Source: Brevibacillus dissolubilis
GTDB lineage: Bacteria > Bacillota > Bacilli > Brevibacillales > Brevibacillaceae
Assembly (NCBI RefSeq): GCF_006170445.1
Contig: NZ_VCNA01000004.1
Span: forward strand, 186,001 to 250,000
Length of the DNA stretch: 64,000 nt
Direction: 5' to 3'
Made by a program: the position numbers and the translations under genes. How positions within the stretch are numbered: the first letter of the stretch is position 1; each line of letters starts with the position of its first letter. The notes under the pieces are model-generated. The model saw nothing but the letters and a program-made list of their open reading frames with translations. It was not told the origin of the DNA and did no database searches. Positions 32,757-41,112 of this stretch are shown here, in pieces.

Positions 32757-34229
32757 ATGAGACAAGCAAAAACTCCTCTTTTCACCGGCCTGCTTGAGCA
32801 TGCCAAACGTAATCCTATCCAATTTCACATTCCTGGGCATAAGAAGGGAATGGGCATGAATCCAACATTCCGTGAATTTATCGGGGAGAATGCCCTGTCC
32901 ATTGACTTGATCAATATTGCCCCGCTGGATGACTTGCACCACCCAAAAGCAATGATTAAAGAAGCACAGGATCTTGCCGCTGAAGCATTCGGCGCTGACC
33001 ATACATTCTTCAGCATTCAAGGGACAAGCGGTGCGATCATGGCGATGATCATGGCGACCTGCAACCCTGGCGATAAAATTATCCTGCCACGCAACGTGCA
33101 TAAATCTGTACTGGCGGCTGTGATTTTTGCCGGTGCCATCCCTGTCTTCATCCATCCTGTCATGGACGAGAGCTTGGGGATTGCGCACGGGATCACACCT
33201 AAAGCAGTAGGCAAAGCACTGGAAAAACACCCAGATGCAGCAGCCGTGCTGGTTATCAATCCGACTTACTTCGGGATTGCCGGTGACCTGCGCGAGATCG
33301 TGCGTACGGCTCACAACTATGAGATTCCGGTACTGGTCGATGAAGCACATGGTGTGCATATCAACTTCCACGAAGAAATGCCACTCTCTGCGATGCAGGC
33401 GGGTGCTGATATGGCTGCAACCAGCGTACACAAGCTGGGCGGCTCTCTGACGCAAAGCTCCATTCTGAACGTACGTGAAGGTCTGGTCGATGTAAACCGT
33501 GTCAAAACGGTACTGAGCATGCTGACCACTACCTCCACTTCTTATATTCTGCTCGCGTCCCTCGACGCAGCCCGTCAACACTTGGCACTCAATGGTCATG
33601 ATCTGGTGGAACGCTCCATCCGTCTTGCCAACAATGCCCGTGAGCAAATCAACCAAATCCCTCGCATCCGCTGCATCGGCACCGAAATCCTCGGTCAGCC
33701 TGCCACCCATGCAATGGACCCAACCAAGCTCCTGATCCATGTCCGTGACCTCGGGATCACAGGCTGGGAAGTAGAAAACTGGTTGCGTGAGAAGTATAAC
33801 ATCGAAGTAGAGATGAGCGACTTGTACAATGTCCTCTGCTTCATCACAGCGGGTGACTCCGAAGAGACGGTTGGTCAGCTGATCAAGGCTCTTACTGACC
33901 TGTCTGTTGAATTCTCTCATGTGGAAGCAACGGAACCACCTGCGGTCACTCTGCCAAGCATCCCTGTGATCTCTCTCTCCCCTCGTGATGCGTTCTATGC
34001 AGAGACAGAGGTTGTTCCGCTTGCAGAGGCTGCTGGTCGGATTATTACCGAGTTCATCATGGTGTATCCTCCGGGGATTCCGATCTTCATGCCGGGTGAA
34101 GTGATCACAGAGGAAAATATCCAGTATATCCAAGAGAACCTGCGTGTGGGCTTGCCTGTGCAGGGGCCGGAGGATGAGACGATTCAGACGATTAAGGTCG
34201 TGAAGCGTCAGACGGCAATCGGGGATTAA
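32757..34229 (+). CDS. speA: Arginine decarboxylase (Orn/Lys/Arg decarboxylase family)
   Basis: The 490-aa product has the family start TPLFTGLLEHAKRNPIQFHIPGHKKG. The PLP lysine is in AATSVHKLGGSLTQSS, and the family C-terminal domain includes YPPGIPIFMPGE. The length equals that of B. subtilis SpeA, which makes agmatine for spermidine. A TTGCTT-16-TATACT promoter with extended -10 lies upstream. It pairs functionally with speH at 26478, though five genes separate them. Confidence 0.93.
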   Translation: MRQAKTPLFTGLLEHAKRNPIQFHIPGHKKGMGMNPTFREFIGENALSIDLINIAPLDDLHHPKAMIKEAQDLAAEAFGADHTFFSIQGTSGAIMAMIMATCNPGDKIILPRNVHKSVLAAVIFAGAIPVFIHPVMDESLGIAHGITPKAVGKALEKHPDAAAVLVINPTYFGIAGDLREIVRTAHNYEIPVLVDEAHGVHINFHEEMPLSAMQAGADMAATSVHKLGGSLTQSSILNVREGLVDVNRVKTVLSMLTTTSTSYILLASLDAARQHLALNGHDLVERSIRLANNAREQINQIPRIRCIGTEILGQPATHAMDPTKLLIHVRDLGITGWEVENWLREKYNIEVEMSDLYNVLCFITAGDSEETVGQLIKALTDLSVEFSHVEATEPPAVTLPSIPVISLSPRDAFYAETEVVPLAEAAGRIITEFIMVYPPGIPIFMPGEVITEENIQYIQENLRVGLPVQGPEDETIQTIKVVKRQTAIGD

Positions 34230-34250
34230 TTTCATATCGTTTTGCTTTAA

Positions 34251-34283
34251 AAGGCTGGGGAAGATCATTCTCCGGCTTTTTTT
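34251..34283 (+). terminator. Intrinsic terminator after speA
   Basis: AGGCTGGGGA pairs with TCTCCGGCTT (with G-U pairs) and T7 follows. Confidence 0.8.
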
Positions 34284-34319
34284 GTTTTGTCTACTTGCTA
34301 TATTCATGCTACCGAGAAG

Positions 34320-34553
34320 GGGGAGAGACGGGGCTGGCAAGCTGTTCGCCTTGTTGAAGCCCCCTTCGGAAGAAGGAGGGACTGTCCGCTCCGGCTGCTC
34401 CACTGGGGAGGCAGGGGGCAAAAAAGGTTTACTCGGGGATGATTGAAGTTTGCCCCTAGGAGCCGCTACAAGGGAGTTTTTTCCCCGTGGAGCAACCGGA
34501 GCTGGGCTGGGGGGTTCAAAGAGGCTCACGGCTTGCCAGCCCCGTCTCTCCCC
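34320..34553 (+). repeat. Long-hairpin intergenic repeat, copy C
   Basis: Outer arms 34320-34342 and 34531-34553 are complementary over 23 of 23 bp. Inner arms 34388-34409 and 34481-34502 pair over about 20 of 22. The core GGGGGCAAAAAAGGTTTACT ... GAAGTTTGCCCCTAGGAG is very close to copy D. A GACTGTCCGC word left of the inner arm is shared with copy A. The following 210 bp (34554-34763) hold a direct repeat of the type GTAAAAGYAGATCAG and no gene. Confidence 0.85.
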
Positions 34554-34763
34554 TCGCTGCGGTTGTGGAAGGCGAAGTGGGAAAAGAAGAAAGGCTGTGG
34601 GATTGATTCAGGGAGCTGCTTTAAAAAGAAGAAGATTTTGAAGTCGCTACGTGGTAAAAGCAGATCAGTACATAGCAGTAAAAGTAGATCAGCTTGCCCC
34701 CCTGCTTTTATTTTTTGTTTTTTTATCTTTTCGCTTTCTCTATTCTATCCACTCCAGTTGGCT

Positions 34764-34988
34764 GGGAGAGGAGGAGTTGGCAAGCCGTAAGCCTCTTTGA
34801 TCCCCCTGCTTAGCTTCGAAGGATTCATCAGGAGAGACTTCTTCGAACTCGCTTCTAGGGCAAACTTCAATCATCTTCGAGTAAACCTTTTTTGCCCGGT
34901 GCTCCTGGTGAATCCTTCGGAGCGGACAGCCTTCCCTTCTTACGAAGGGGATCAACAAGGCGCACGGATTGCCAACTCCTCCTCTCCC
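34764..34988 (-). repeat. Long-hairpin intergenic repeat, copy D1
   Basis: Outer arms 34764-34783 (GGGAGAGGAGGAGTTGGCAA) and 34969-34988 are perfectly complementary. On the minus strand the core reads GGGCAAAAAAGGTTTACTCG ... GAAGTTTGCCCTAG. It is the complete member of a tandem array and the closest relative of copy C. Confidence 0.85.
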
Positions 34989-35292
34989 ATCCACATCAAT
35001 GCTTCTAGGGCAAACTTCAATCATCTTTGAATACTCTTTTTTTGCCCGATGCTCCTGGTGAATCCTTCGGAGCGGACAGCCTTCCCTTCTTACGAAGGGG
35101 ATCAACAAGGCGCACGGATTGCCAACTCCTCCTCTCCCATCCACATCAATGCTTCTAGGGCAAACTTCAATCATCCTTGAATACTCTTTTTTTGCCCGGT
35201 GCTCCTGGTGAATCCTTCGGAGCGGACAGTCTTCCCTTCTTACGAAGGGGGATCAACAAGGCGCACGGATTGCCAACTACTCCTCTCCCACC
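34851..35292 (-). repeat. Tandem array of 150-bp units of the hairpin repeat (D1-D3)
   Basis: GCTTCTAGGGCAAACTTCAA recurs at 34851, 35001 and 35151, a period of exactly 150 bp. Units 2 and 3 have the core and the right arm but not the left arm. They differ by a few substitutions and by a one-base insertion in unit 3. The array arose by tandem duplication of most of copy D. Confidence 0.9.
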
Positions 35293-35297
35293 ACAAC

Positions 35298-35338
35298 AAA
35301 AAAAGCAGACAGATAGCCCTAACGGCCTCCGTCTGCTA
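35298..35338 (-). terminator. Intrinsic terminator
   Basis: On the minus strand AGCAGAC ... GTCTGCT is followed by TTTTTTTG, 9 nt after the beta-propeller gene stop. Confidence 0.8.
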
Positions 35339-35346
35339 TGAACAAT

Positions 35347-37467
35347 CTATTCGTAAATACGCACCAGTACTTCATCAGCCGGTACATCCACGATCAATTC
35401 GATGATATCCTCAATCTCAGTCAGATCATAGGAGACCTCGTCATCCGTATCCGCATAGAACACGAAAACGACTTTCTCCGGGTCTGTATCGTTGACGATG
35501 TCAAAGAATGAATCATCTGCGATCAGATCTTCAAATACATACTCCTTGTACTCACCAACATCAGGAGGAACCGTGCTGTCGTCGTCATCACGTGCTTCGC
35601 CTACCTCCATCGTGTAGAGGACAGGCTCACCTTTTTCACGTTCGTCCACCCATACGAGACGGTTACCACCAAGGTTAGCCTGTGTTGCCACCGCTTCACC
35701 TGACATGCTGTAGCTGTATTTCATCTCTTCCAGATCGTAAGCTTGGTATTCATATTCACCTGGATCGGTGCGGCGGTTGTCTTCGAACACGAGCATCCCA
35801 CGGGAAACTTGCGGACGGACTTGGTCGCCTGTGGCTCTCTTGAAGAGCGGGAAAGCACGGTTGGAAGCGATGTTGTAGTAATACAAGTCCCATGTTTGGG
35901 TCTCTTCCGTTTTTTCAGACCATACGAGATAGTCGTCGCCGATCTGCGCATTCTCGATCACACCGTCACGTTGGTACTCCAAGGTTTCGGTGGTGTAATC
36001 GTAGAGATTGAGTTCGCCTTCATCGCCGCTGTCTTCCACATACGAAACCAAGTTGCCATACACGTCTACACTGTGTGGTTCAGAACGGACGGAGGCGATT
36101 TCTTGGTGGGTCAGACGGCTTAATCCTGTCAGGGTCACTACATAGTTACGTCCCTGCTTATTCAGCCAGACAAGGTTGCCTTTGTCGATTTCATATTTTT
36201 CTTCGACAGGTACATCCTCATCCTCTTCAGAGACGGCTTTTAGCTTGCCGGTTTTGATCTCGTACGCATACAGCACATCTTCTGAGTCATCATAAAAAGC
36301 AGCCCACGAATCGGTTACGACCGGACGGGAGGAATCGTGATCCGGATTGGAGATGATTTTGGCCTGATTGCTTGCCAAATCCATCAGCATAATCACATCA
36401 CTACGGTCAACCTCTGTCACGTAAACCACGTATCTGTCGCTTGCTGCCGGTAAGCTTGGATTGTCGGCCTCAGCACCAAAAGAGACCTCTTCCTCTTCGT
36501 CAATATCATAGATATGGCCTGTGGTTTCACCGTCTTCATAGGTGGTGTAGAACACATTGTAACCATCTGCCGCATGAACGATCTTTTTGTAGTAATCGCG
36601 CTCGATGGTCTCAACATAGGTCTCGCCTACCTCCATGAATTGGAGGGAGTCATCTTCTTCAAAGATCACATAGCCGCCAGAGACACGTGGATTGGTCGGA
36701 CGGTCAGCACCGTTGGTAAGACGCTTCTCGCGTTTGGTGCGAAGGTCGTATGTGGAGATCTCATAATAACCGTCGTATTGGTTATCCTCATAAGCAATGG
36801 TGTCACCATCGATCGACGGATGTTTTTGGATTTTTTTGCTGCTGACGATCTTGTTCTCTGTATTGGTGGAGAGGTCATATGTGAAGATATCGGAGTCGCC
36901 ATGACGGGTATCCTCATACACAACCAGACTGCGGTCGATATCCGGGGAGCTTGCCACACCGCTTGCAGTGAGCTTCTTCTCCGTTCCCGCTGTGATGTCA
37001 TACGCATAGATGTCGGATTTACCGCCGCGTTTATCTGTCCACACTACGTATTTACCTTCCAAAGCTAATTGGGAGGGAACGGCTGCATCTGTGGTAAGAC
37101 GCTTTTCTTGTTTTTTGTCGATATCATAGAGGTAAATATCGCCTTGGGAATCATGACGGGTGTCGATCCAGACAACATATTTGCCGTCCACTTTTGGGAG
37201 CAGCTTATCCTTCCCATTGGCAGCCACTACAAAGCTCGTACCGTTATCCATATCGTAGACAACGATCCCCTGATCATCGTCGTCCTCATTAATCCATACC
37301 GCGTAGTCAGTTGAAATGTCGATCCCTGCTTGTGTAGGGCTTGGCATTTCCGGTGAAAGCTTTTCTTCATAGCCGATGCCGCCAGCCGCTTGCACGGGAG
37401 ACCCGCTCCACAAGGCAGTAGCCATGAGTGTTGCGGCCACAAAGCCTTGGACGCGCTTTTTATTCAT
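35347..37467 (-). CDS. Secreted TolB-like beta-propeller protein (706 aa)
   Basis: A signal peptide (1-27, ending PVQAAGG) precedes about a dozen repeats of the type GKYVVWIDTRHDSQGDIYLYD, with following KRLTTDAAVPSQ-like linkers. This is the TolB/WD40-like propeller repeat (VVW-x-D-x-R, D-I-x-x-Y-D), enough for roughly two propellers. The C-terminal 60 residues are acidic and different (VFVFYADTDDEVSYDLTEIE). It is probably an exported binding or scaffold protein; the ligand is unknown. GGAGG is 10 nt before the ATG. Confidence 0.85.
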   Translation of the reverse strand: MNKKRVQGFVAATLMATALWSGSPVQAAGGIGYEEKLSPEMPSPTQAGIDISTDYAVWINEDDDDQGIVVYDMDNGTSFVVAANGKDKLLPKVDGKYVVWIDTRHDSQGDIYLYDIDKKQEKRLTTDAAVPSQLALEGKYVVWTDKRGGKSDIYAYDITAGTEKKLTASGVASSPDIDRSLVVYEDTRHGDSDIFTYDLSTNTENKIVSSKKIQKHPSIDGDTIAYEDNQYDGYYEISTYDLRTKREKRLTNGADRPTNPRVSGGYVIFEEDDSLQFMEVGETYVETIERDYYKKIVHAADGYNVFYTTYEDGETTGHIYDIDEEEEVSFGAEADNPSLPAASDRYVVYVTEVDRSDVIMLMDLASNQAKIISNPDHDSSRPVVTDSWAAFYDDSEDVLYAYEIKTGKLKAVSEEDEDVPVEEKYEIDKGNLVWLNKQGRNYVVTLTGLSRLTHQEIASVRSEPHSVDVYGNLVSYVEDSGDEGELNLYDYTTETLEYQRDGVIENAQIGDDYLVWSEKTEETQTWDLYYYNIASNRAFPLFKRATGDQVRPQVSRGMLVFEDNRRTDPGEYEYQAYDLEEMKYSYSMSGEAVATQANLGGNRLVWVDEREKGEPVLYTMEVGEARDDDDSTVPPDVGEYKEYVFEDLIADDSFFDIVNDTDPEKVVFVFYADTDDEVSYDLTEIEDIIELIVDVPADEVLVRIYE

Positions 37468-37525
37468 GATACGTATTCCTCCATTCTGTTCAATCCTACT
37501 TCTCCATTATACAGGTTTCCTACCA

Positions 37526-37571
37526 TCAAAAAACCCTCTTTCTTAATGACGAGTCATCAAGAAAAAGGGTT
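37526..37571 (-). terminator. Intrinsic terminator of the SR1P transcript
   Basis: On the minus strand AACCC...TCTTGATGA and TCATTAAGA...GGGTT form a long stem followed by TTTTTTG. In B. subtilis the SR1 RNA also ends at such a terminator. Confidence 0.75.
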
Positions 37572-37596
37572 ACATCATTTACGACGATTATGGTAA

Positions 37597-37722
37597 TTAT
37601 TCTTTATCTTTCTTCTGGTCGCGCGGACAAGGGCAGTTGCAAACTCCGTAAAGCGTTTTCACTTGATTGGATTCGAAATGATCAATAACACTTCCGCAGT
37701 TTTGACAAACGATTGTACCCAT
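37597..37722 (-). CDS. sr1P: SR1P-type GapA-binding peptide (41 aa)
   Basis: GGGGGGA precedes the ATG. The 41-aa product reads MGTIVCQNCGSVIDHFESN, then VKTLYGVCNCPCP. B. subtilis SR1P shares the MGTIVCQ-x-C start, the FE-x-x-x-V-T-x-LYG middle and the Cys-rich end. SR1P binds glyceraldehyde-3-phosphate dehydrogenase A and promotes RNase J1 activity. Its mRNA SR1 also acts as a base-pairing RNA on ahrC. Whether this transcript has the base-pairing role cannot be seen. Confidence 0.85.
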   Translation of the reverse strand: MGTIVCQNCGSVIDHFESNQVKTLYGVCNCPCPRDQKKDKE

Positions 37723-37824
37723 AAATAAGTCCCCCCAAGGTGATTGGTTTCAAATGTACCCACAACTTATTGTTATGATACATTCATAATAATATGACAT
37801 ACTAAATACGTCAATAGTTAAATA

Positions 37825-37855
37825 AAAGGCGATCTCATGAACAGACCGCCTTTTT
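37825..37855 (-). terminator. Intrinsic terminator
   Basis: On the minus strand AAAGGCGGTCT ... AGATCGCCTTTT; it ends the hydrolase transcript. Confidence 0.75.
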
Positions 37856-37879
37856 CATCATTTAATTAGTATGTCACAT

Positions 37880-38695
37880 TTACACCTTTAGGCTGGCTTC
37901 CCGCTCCTGCAACCAGCTGATCATCTCATCGAAAACGTTTTGCCGGTCGAAATCATTAAAAATCTCATGATAAAAGCCAGGAAACATCACCAGCTTCTTC
38001 TGCACAGCCGGTACACGTTCGAAAAACTCCTCTACCCCTTTTGGATCGATCAACCGGTCAGCACCCGCCTGCAGAATCAACAGCGGAATGTCGATGTTGC
38101 CCACATCGGCTCCAGCATCATGCATCGCACGGTTCAACTCATTAAACCAACGTACGCTTAGTGTAGTGGCATAAAACGGGTCTGCCTTGGTTTTGGCTTG
38201 GATCACCTGATCCCGCATCACATCGGACGGCTGGATGCCGCTGGCGACGCGTAGCGTAGGATAGACTTGATTCAGCAGGTTAGCGAGGGCTTCTTTCCAC
38301 TTAGGGACCTCCATCAGCACCTTGAGGCATGGAGAGGACAGGATCACCCCAGCCAGCCGCTTACGGTCAGCGTAGGTCTGTACGAAGCGGGTCACCACCA
38401 GACCGCCCAGGCTATGTCCCAAGAGGTAAATCGGGTGCCCCTCTGGCTCTGCCGCAATCGCACGGTTCAAGAAATGCTCGGTAGCCTCTATATATTCGTC
38501 AAAACGGTTAATATGCCCCTTCACCCCCGGTGACTGCCCAAATCCCGGCAAATCACCTGAATAGACGTTATACCCGTACCGGTTCAGCTCCTCTGCCACA
38601 TGCTCGTACCGTCCACTATGCTCCCCTGTCCCGTGGATGAGCACCACTGATCCCTTAGCATCCGGCACAAGCCAATCTTTTATGTACAAATTCAT
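37880..38695 (-). CDS. Alpha/beta hydrolase, monoacylglycerol lipase / lysophospholipase type
   Basis: The 271-aa product shows the oxyanion loop VVLIHGTGEHSGRYEHVAEEL, the nucleophile elbow LLGHSLGGLV (Ser), LLILQAGADRLIDP (Asp) and FPGFYHEIFND (His). This is the serine aminopeptidase S33 / YtpA group, which acts on lysophospholipids or monoacylglycerols. No signal peptide. GGGAGGGAAATAAAG precedes the ATG. Confidence 0.9.
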   Translation of the reverse strand: MNLYIKDWLVPDAKGSVVLIHGTGEHSGRYEHVAEELNRYGYNVYSGDLPGFGQSPGVKGHINRFDEYIEATEHFLNRAIAAEPEGHPIYLLGHSLGGLVVTRFVQTYADRKRLAGVILSSPCLKVLMEVPKWKEALANLLNQVYPTLRVASGIQPSDVMRDQVIQAKTKADPFYATTLSVRWFNELNRAMHDAGADVGNIDIPLLILQAGADRLIDPKGVEEFFERVPAVQKKLVMFPGFYHEIFNDFDRQNVFDEMISWLQEREASLKV

Positions 38696-38813
38696 CTTTA
38701 TTTCCCTCCCGTTCAGTTGCTGCCGAAAGCGCTTCCGGTTATTCCTTTACTATAAACAGAAAAAGGCAGAAGGAAAAGTCTCCTGCCATCAGGCCCCACC
38801 AAGCCTCTCCGCT

Positions 38814-38848
38814 TGAAAAACAAAGCAGCCGTATGCTGCACGGCTGCT
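38814..38848 (-). terminator. Intrinsic terminator
   Basis: On the minus strand AGCAGCCGT ... ACGGCTGCT then TTGTTTTTC, 14 nt after the DUF3055 stop. Confidence 0.8.
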
Positions 38849-38861
38849 CTTGTGGTTGCAT

Positions 38862-39161
38862 CTAGTATTGGTTTTCCTCAAACGGAAGCGAAGGGAGGTT
38901 CTCCTGGAAAAATCTTGACAGTTCATCTGCTTCATCCGGGCAATCGAGGCGGAAAATTTTTTGCAGATAGGTCGGATTCACGGCATCCTCAGAGCTGAGA
39001 AGGGTTGACTGTCCGGTCTGCATACAGATGACGAGCGGCTTGCCATAAAAACGGTGCGTGTAAACGATTCCAAAATCATACCGTTGCTTCTGAGACACAA
39101 AACCGAAAAAGCGCACGTTCGCGTTCTCACTCACATCATACAGGTTATCATAAATTTCCAT
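38862..39161 (-). CDS. DUF3055 (SAV0927) family protein
   Basis: From the ATG at 39161 (GGGAGGGG before it) the 99-aa product reads MEIYDNLYDVSENANVRFFG, then FGIVYTHRFYGKPLVICMQTGQSTLL and DEADELSRFF. This is the pattern of DUF3055 proteins throughout Bacillales. They are small cytosolic proteins of unknown role. Confidence 0.85.
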   Translation of the reverse strand: MEIYDNLYDVSENANVRFFGFVSQKQRYDFGIVYTHRFYGKPLVICMQTGQSTLLSSEDAVNPTYLQKIFRLDCPDEADELSRFFQENLPSLPFEENQY

Positions 39162-39321
39162 CCATACCCCTCCCATCAATTTTTTGATTATAATAGCCTA
39201 TTCGTTTTCTCTTGGGCCAAGAACCAGTATGTCACGATATTGTCATGCTTTTGTCATGATAAAAGCAGTGCAAAAAGCGAAAAACAATCATGTACCCACT
39301 TACATGAGGGGGAAGAGTCGA

Positions 39322-40338
39322 ATGAGCCTACCCTATACGCGTCCCGCTGTCCAGCTGCTTGCGCTCGTGATGTTCTTCCTCGTCCCCTTGTTGGATCTGT
39401 TCCGGATGGACTTGGTTCACCTCCACTTTTATTTATTTCGTGAAAAGTTTGCCTTTTCCGAAGGGTACATCCTCTTGTTAGTGATATTAACCATTGTTTT
39501 TACATTTGTAACATTGAGTCAGTTTGCTCATCGGATGTTTTGTGGTTTTGTCTGCCCGCACGGCACGTTCTCCAACCTGCTGATCCGGCTGAACCAGTCG
39601 CCCAACATGCGCAATCCCTTCATCCGTCACACGGTTGATCTGCTCGTGTCACTGATTGCAGCTCCACTCATCGCGTTCTGTCTGCTCAGCTACTTCATGG
39701 CTCCCGTCGAGTTATGGGGATTGATCACGACAGGTTCTCTTGCTAATATACAGGGCTTTTTCTTCATTGGTTCCTGTCTCGTCTTTTTTTTCATGACGTA
39801 CCGCTTTCGCCTGCGCTTTTGTCAGCAGGCCTGCCCCTATGGTGTACTGCAGAATGCGTTCTCGTCAGGTACTTCATCCAAGCGTCTTTTCACCCCGGTA
39901 CGGATTGGTCTCTTGGTCGTGATGGTCTCCCTGATCTCTGTGACCACCATGCTTGCGCTCAACCGCTCCGGCTTCTATGCAGATGTGGCGAAAAAGCTGG
40001 ATGGAATTCCATCGCACGGGAAGTATATTTTTAGTTATGAGCTTACTATTGAGAATATGAAAAAAATTCCAAATGAGTTCTCCATCACCTATAACGGCAT
40101 CCCTGGGCATTGGCAGACCAAGCTTCCCGAGCAAATCAACGTCCCTGGAGATTCGTCTGCCACAAGACCGCTGCTGTTTTACACAGATGCTGCTGATATT
40201 GGTCATAATTATATGATAGAAATGGCAATTGCCAATCAGCAGAACAGAACCGTTGTCCGCCGCGTCACCATTTTTCCTGTGCCGCGTGGTACTAATCTCA
40301 GCCAAAGCAGCTACAACGCCAAAAAACCGCTTCCGTAA
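39322..40338 (+). CDS. CcoG/NapH-like membrane protein without ferredoxin module
   Basis: The 338-aa product has about five membrane helices. It carries two CxxxCP motifs typical of the NapH/CcoG (Fer4_5) membrane domain: RMFCGFVCPHGTFSN and RFCQQACPYGVLQ. The double CxxCxxCxxxC ferredoxin domain that follows in CcoG is absent. Instead an extracytoplasmic beta domain follows (YELTIENMKKIPNEFSITYNG), like the C-terminal Ig-like domain of FixG/CcoG. CcoG reduces copper for cbb3 oxidase assembly; this shorter form may do a related electron-transfer task. GGGGGAAGA precedes the ATG. Confidence 0.7.
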   Translation: MSLPYTRPAVQLLALVMFFLVPLLDLFRMDLVHLHFYLFREKFAFSEGYILLLVILTIVFTFVTLSQFAHRMFCGFVCPHGTFSNLLIRLNQSPNMRNPFIRHTVDLLVSLIAAPLIAFCLLSYFMAPVELWGLITTGSLANIQGFFFIGSCLVFFFMTYRFRLRFCQQACPYGVLQNAFSSGTSSKRLFTPVRIGLLVVMVSLISVTTMLALNRSGFYADVAKKLDGIPSHGKYIFSYELTIENMKKIPNEFSITYNGIPGHWQTKLPEQINVPGDSSATRPLLFYTDAADIGHNYMIEMAIANQQNRTVVRRVTIFPVPRGTNLSQSSYNAKKPLP

Positions 40339-40358
40339 CCAGGAGCGGCTCTTTTTGG
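40327..40358. terminator. Bidirectional intrinsic terminator overlapping the stop
   Basis: CCGCTTCC and GGAGCGG pair across the stop codon of the CcoG-like gene; T-runs occur on both sides. It also serves the convergent regulator at 40392. Confidence 0.7.
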
Positions 40359-40391
40359 CCTGTTAATGTTGTGAATATTATGTTGGGAATT

Positions 40392-40916
40392 TTAGCCGAC
40401 TGATGTTTTGCTTTGTGGAAGCCTGTCTTCGCCCTCCTGAATCCAGCGTACTTTTTCCGTACCGTGCAAGGATTCTGCCAAAAAGGCCAAGCATTCAAAG
40501 AACAGCTCCACGACAACTGGACTGTAGCGCTCACGAAGACGCTCAAGCGCATTGGTCAGACGGAAGATCGTTGGTGCGTTCTTACGGCTGTTCTCGATGG
40601 CCAGCTTCCCGGCAAGCGTAGGGAAGACATGAACCACGCGGCCGTCCACATCAGATTTTTCAATGGTCACAAGACCCTTTTCCATCAGCTTCTTAATATG
40701 AATCACGATGGAGGATGGGTGCCAGAACGTCCATTCGGCGATCTGCGTCACACGCACACCTTCGTAGCAATAGATGATCCACAAAATATTTAACTGTACC
40801 GATGAATCAAGGTCAGCCGCCTTGGCTGCTTTTTCCCAGTCATCCTTATTCACAACATTAATGGCCCGCAACGTATTTAACGCTTCATACACTTGACGGA
40901 TCGACGCGTCCTGCAT
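40392..40916 (-). CDS. MarR family regulator, Hpr/ScoC-like
   Basis: The winged-helix core reads SVQLNILWIIYCYEGVRVTQIAEWTFWHPSSIVIHIKKLMEKGLV, then KSDVDGRVVHVFPTLAG. This resembles Hpr/ScoC (ILW-x-x-Y, then H-x-S in the recognition helix) more than generic MarR. ScoC represses protease and sporulation genes, but this protein is shorter (174 aa) and orthology is not shown. The ATG at 40916 has GGGGGAG 8 nt upstream. The leader is AT-rich. Confidence 0.82.
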   Translation of the reverse strand: MQDASIRQVYEALNTLRAINVVNKDDWEKAAKAADLDSSVQLNILWIIYCYEGVRVTQIAEWTFWHPSSIVIHIKKLMEKGLVTIEKSDVDGRVVHVFPTLAGKLAIENSRKNAPTIFRLTNALERLRERYSPVVVELFFECLAFLAESLHGTEKVRWIQEGEDRLPQSKTSVG

Positions 40917-41112
40917 AGTCGACACTCCCCCAGCCTTTCACTCTGTCTTTTATAATAAAAAATTAATAAATATAACATTTTTCTCATTGTACACTTTTCA
41001 GAAAATATAATCAATTATTTTCGCTAAACCTTCTTCAGTTGTCAAAGAAAGGCAGGAATGCTACACTTAGAAAAAGGAATGTTATGAAAGATCCATAGGA
41101 GTGAAAATCAAC

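Noticed and set aside
32658..34529. 623-aa open frame on the minus strand
   Set aside because: Antisense to speA and runs through hairpin repeat C; no start signal and no protein-like pattern.
34740..35174. 144-aa frame made of 50-residue repeats
   Set aside because: It comes from the 150-bp period of the hairpin array being a multiple of three. No ribosome site, and the other copies of the element are not open in this frame.
34851..35292. CRISPR-like direct repeats
   Set aside because: The units are adjacent 150-bp duplications without unique spacers, and no cas genes are present; it is a tandem duplication of hairpin element D.
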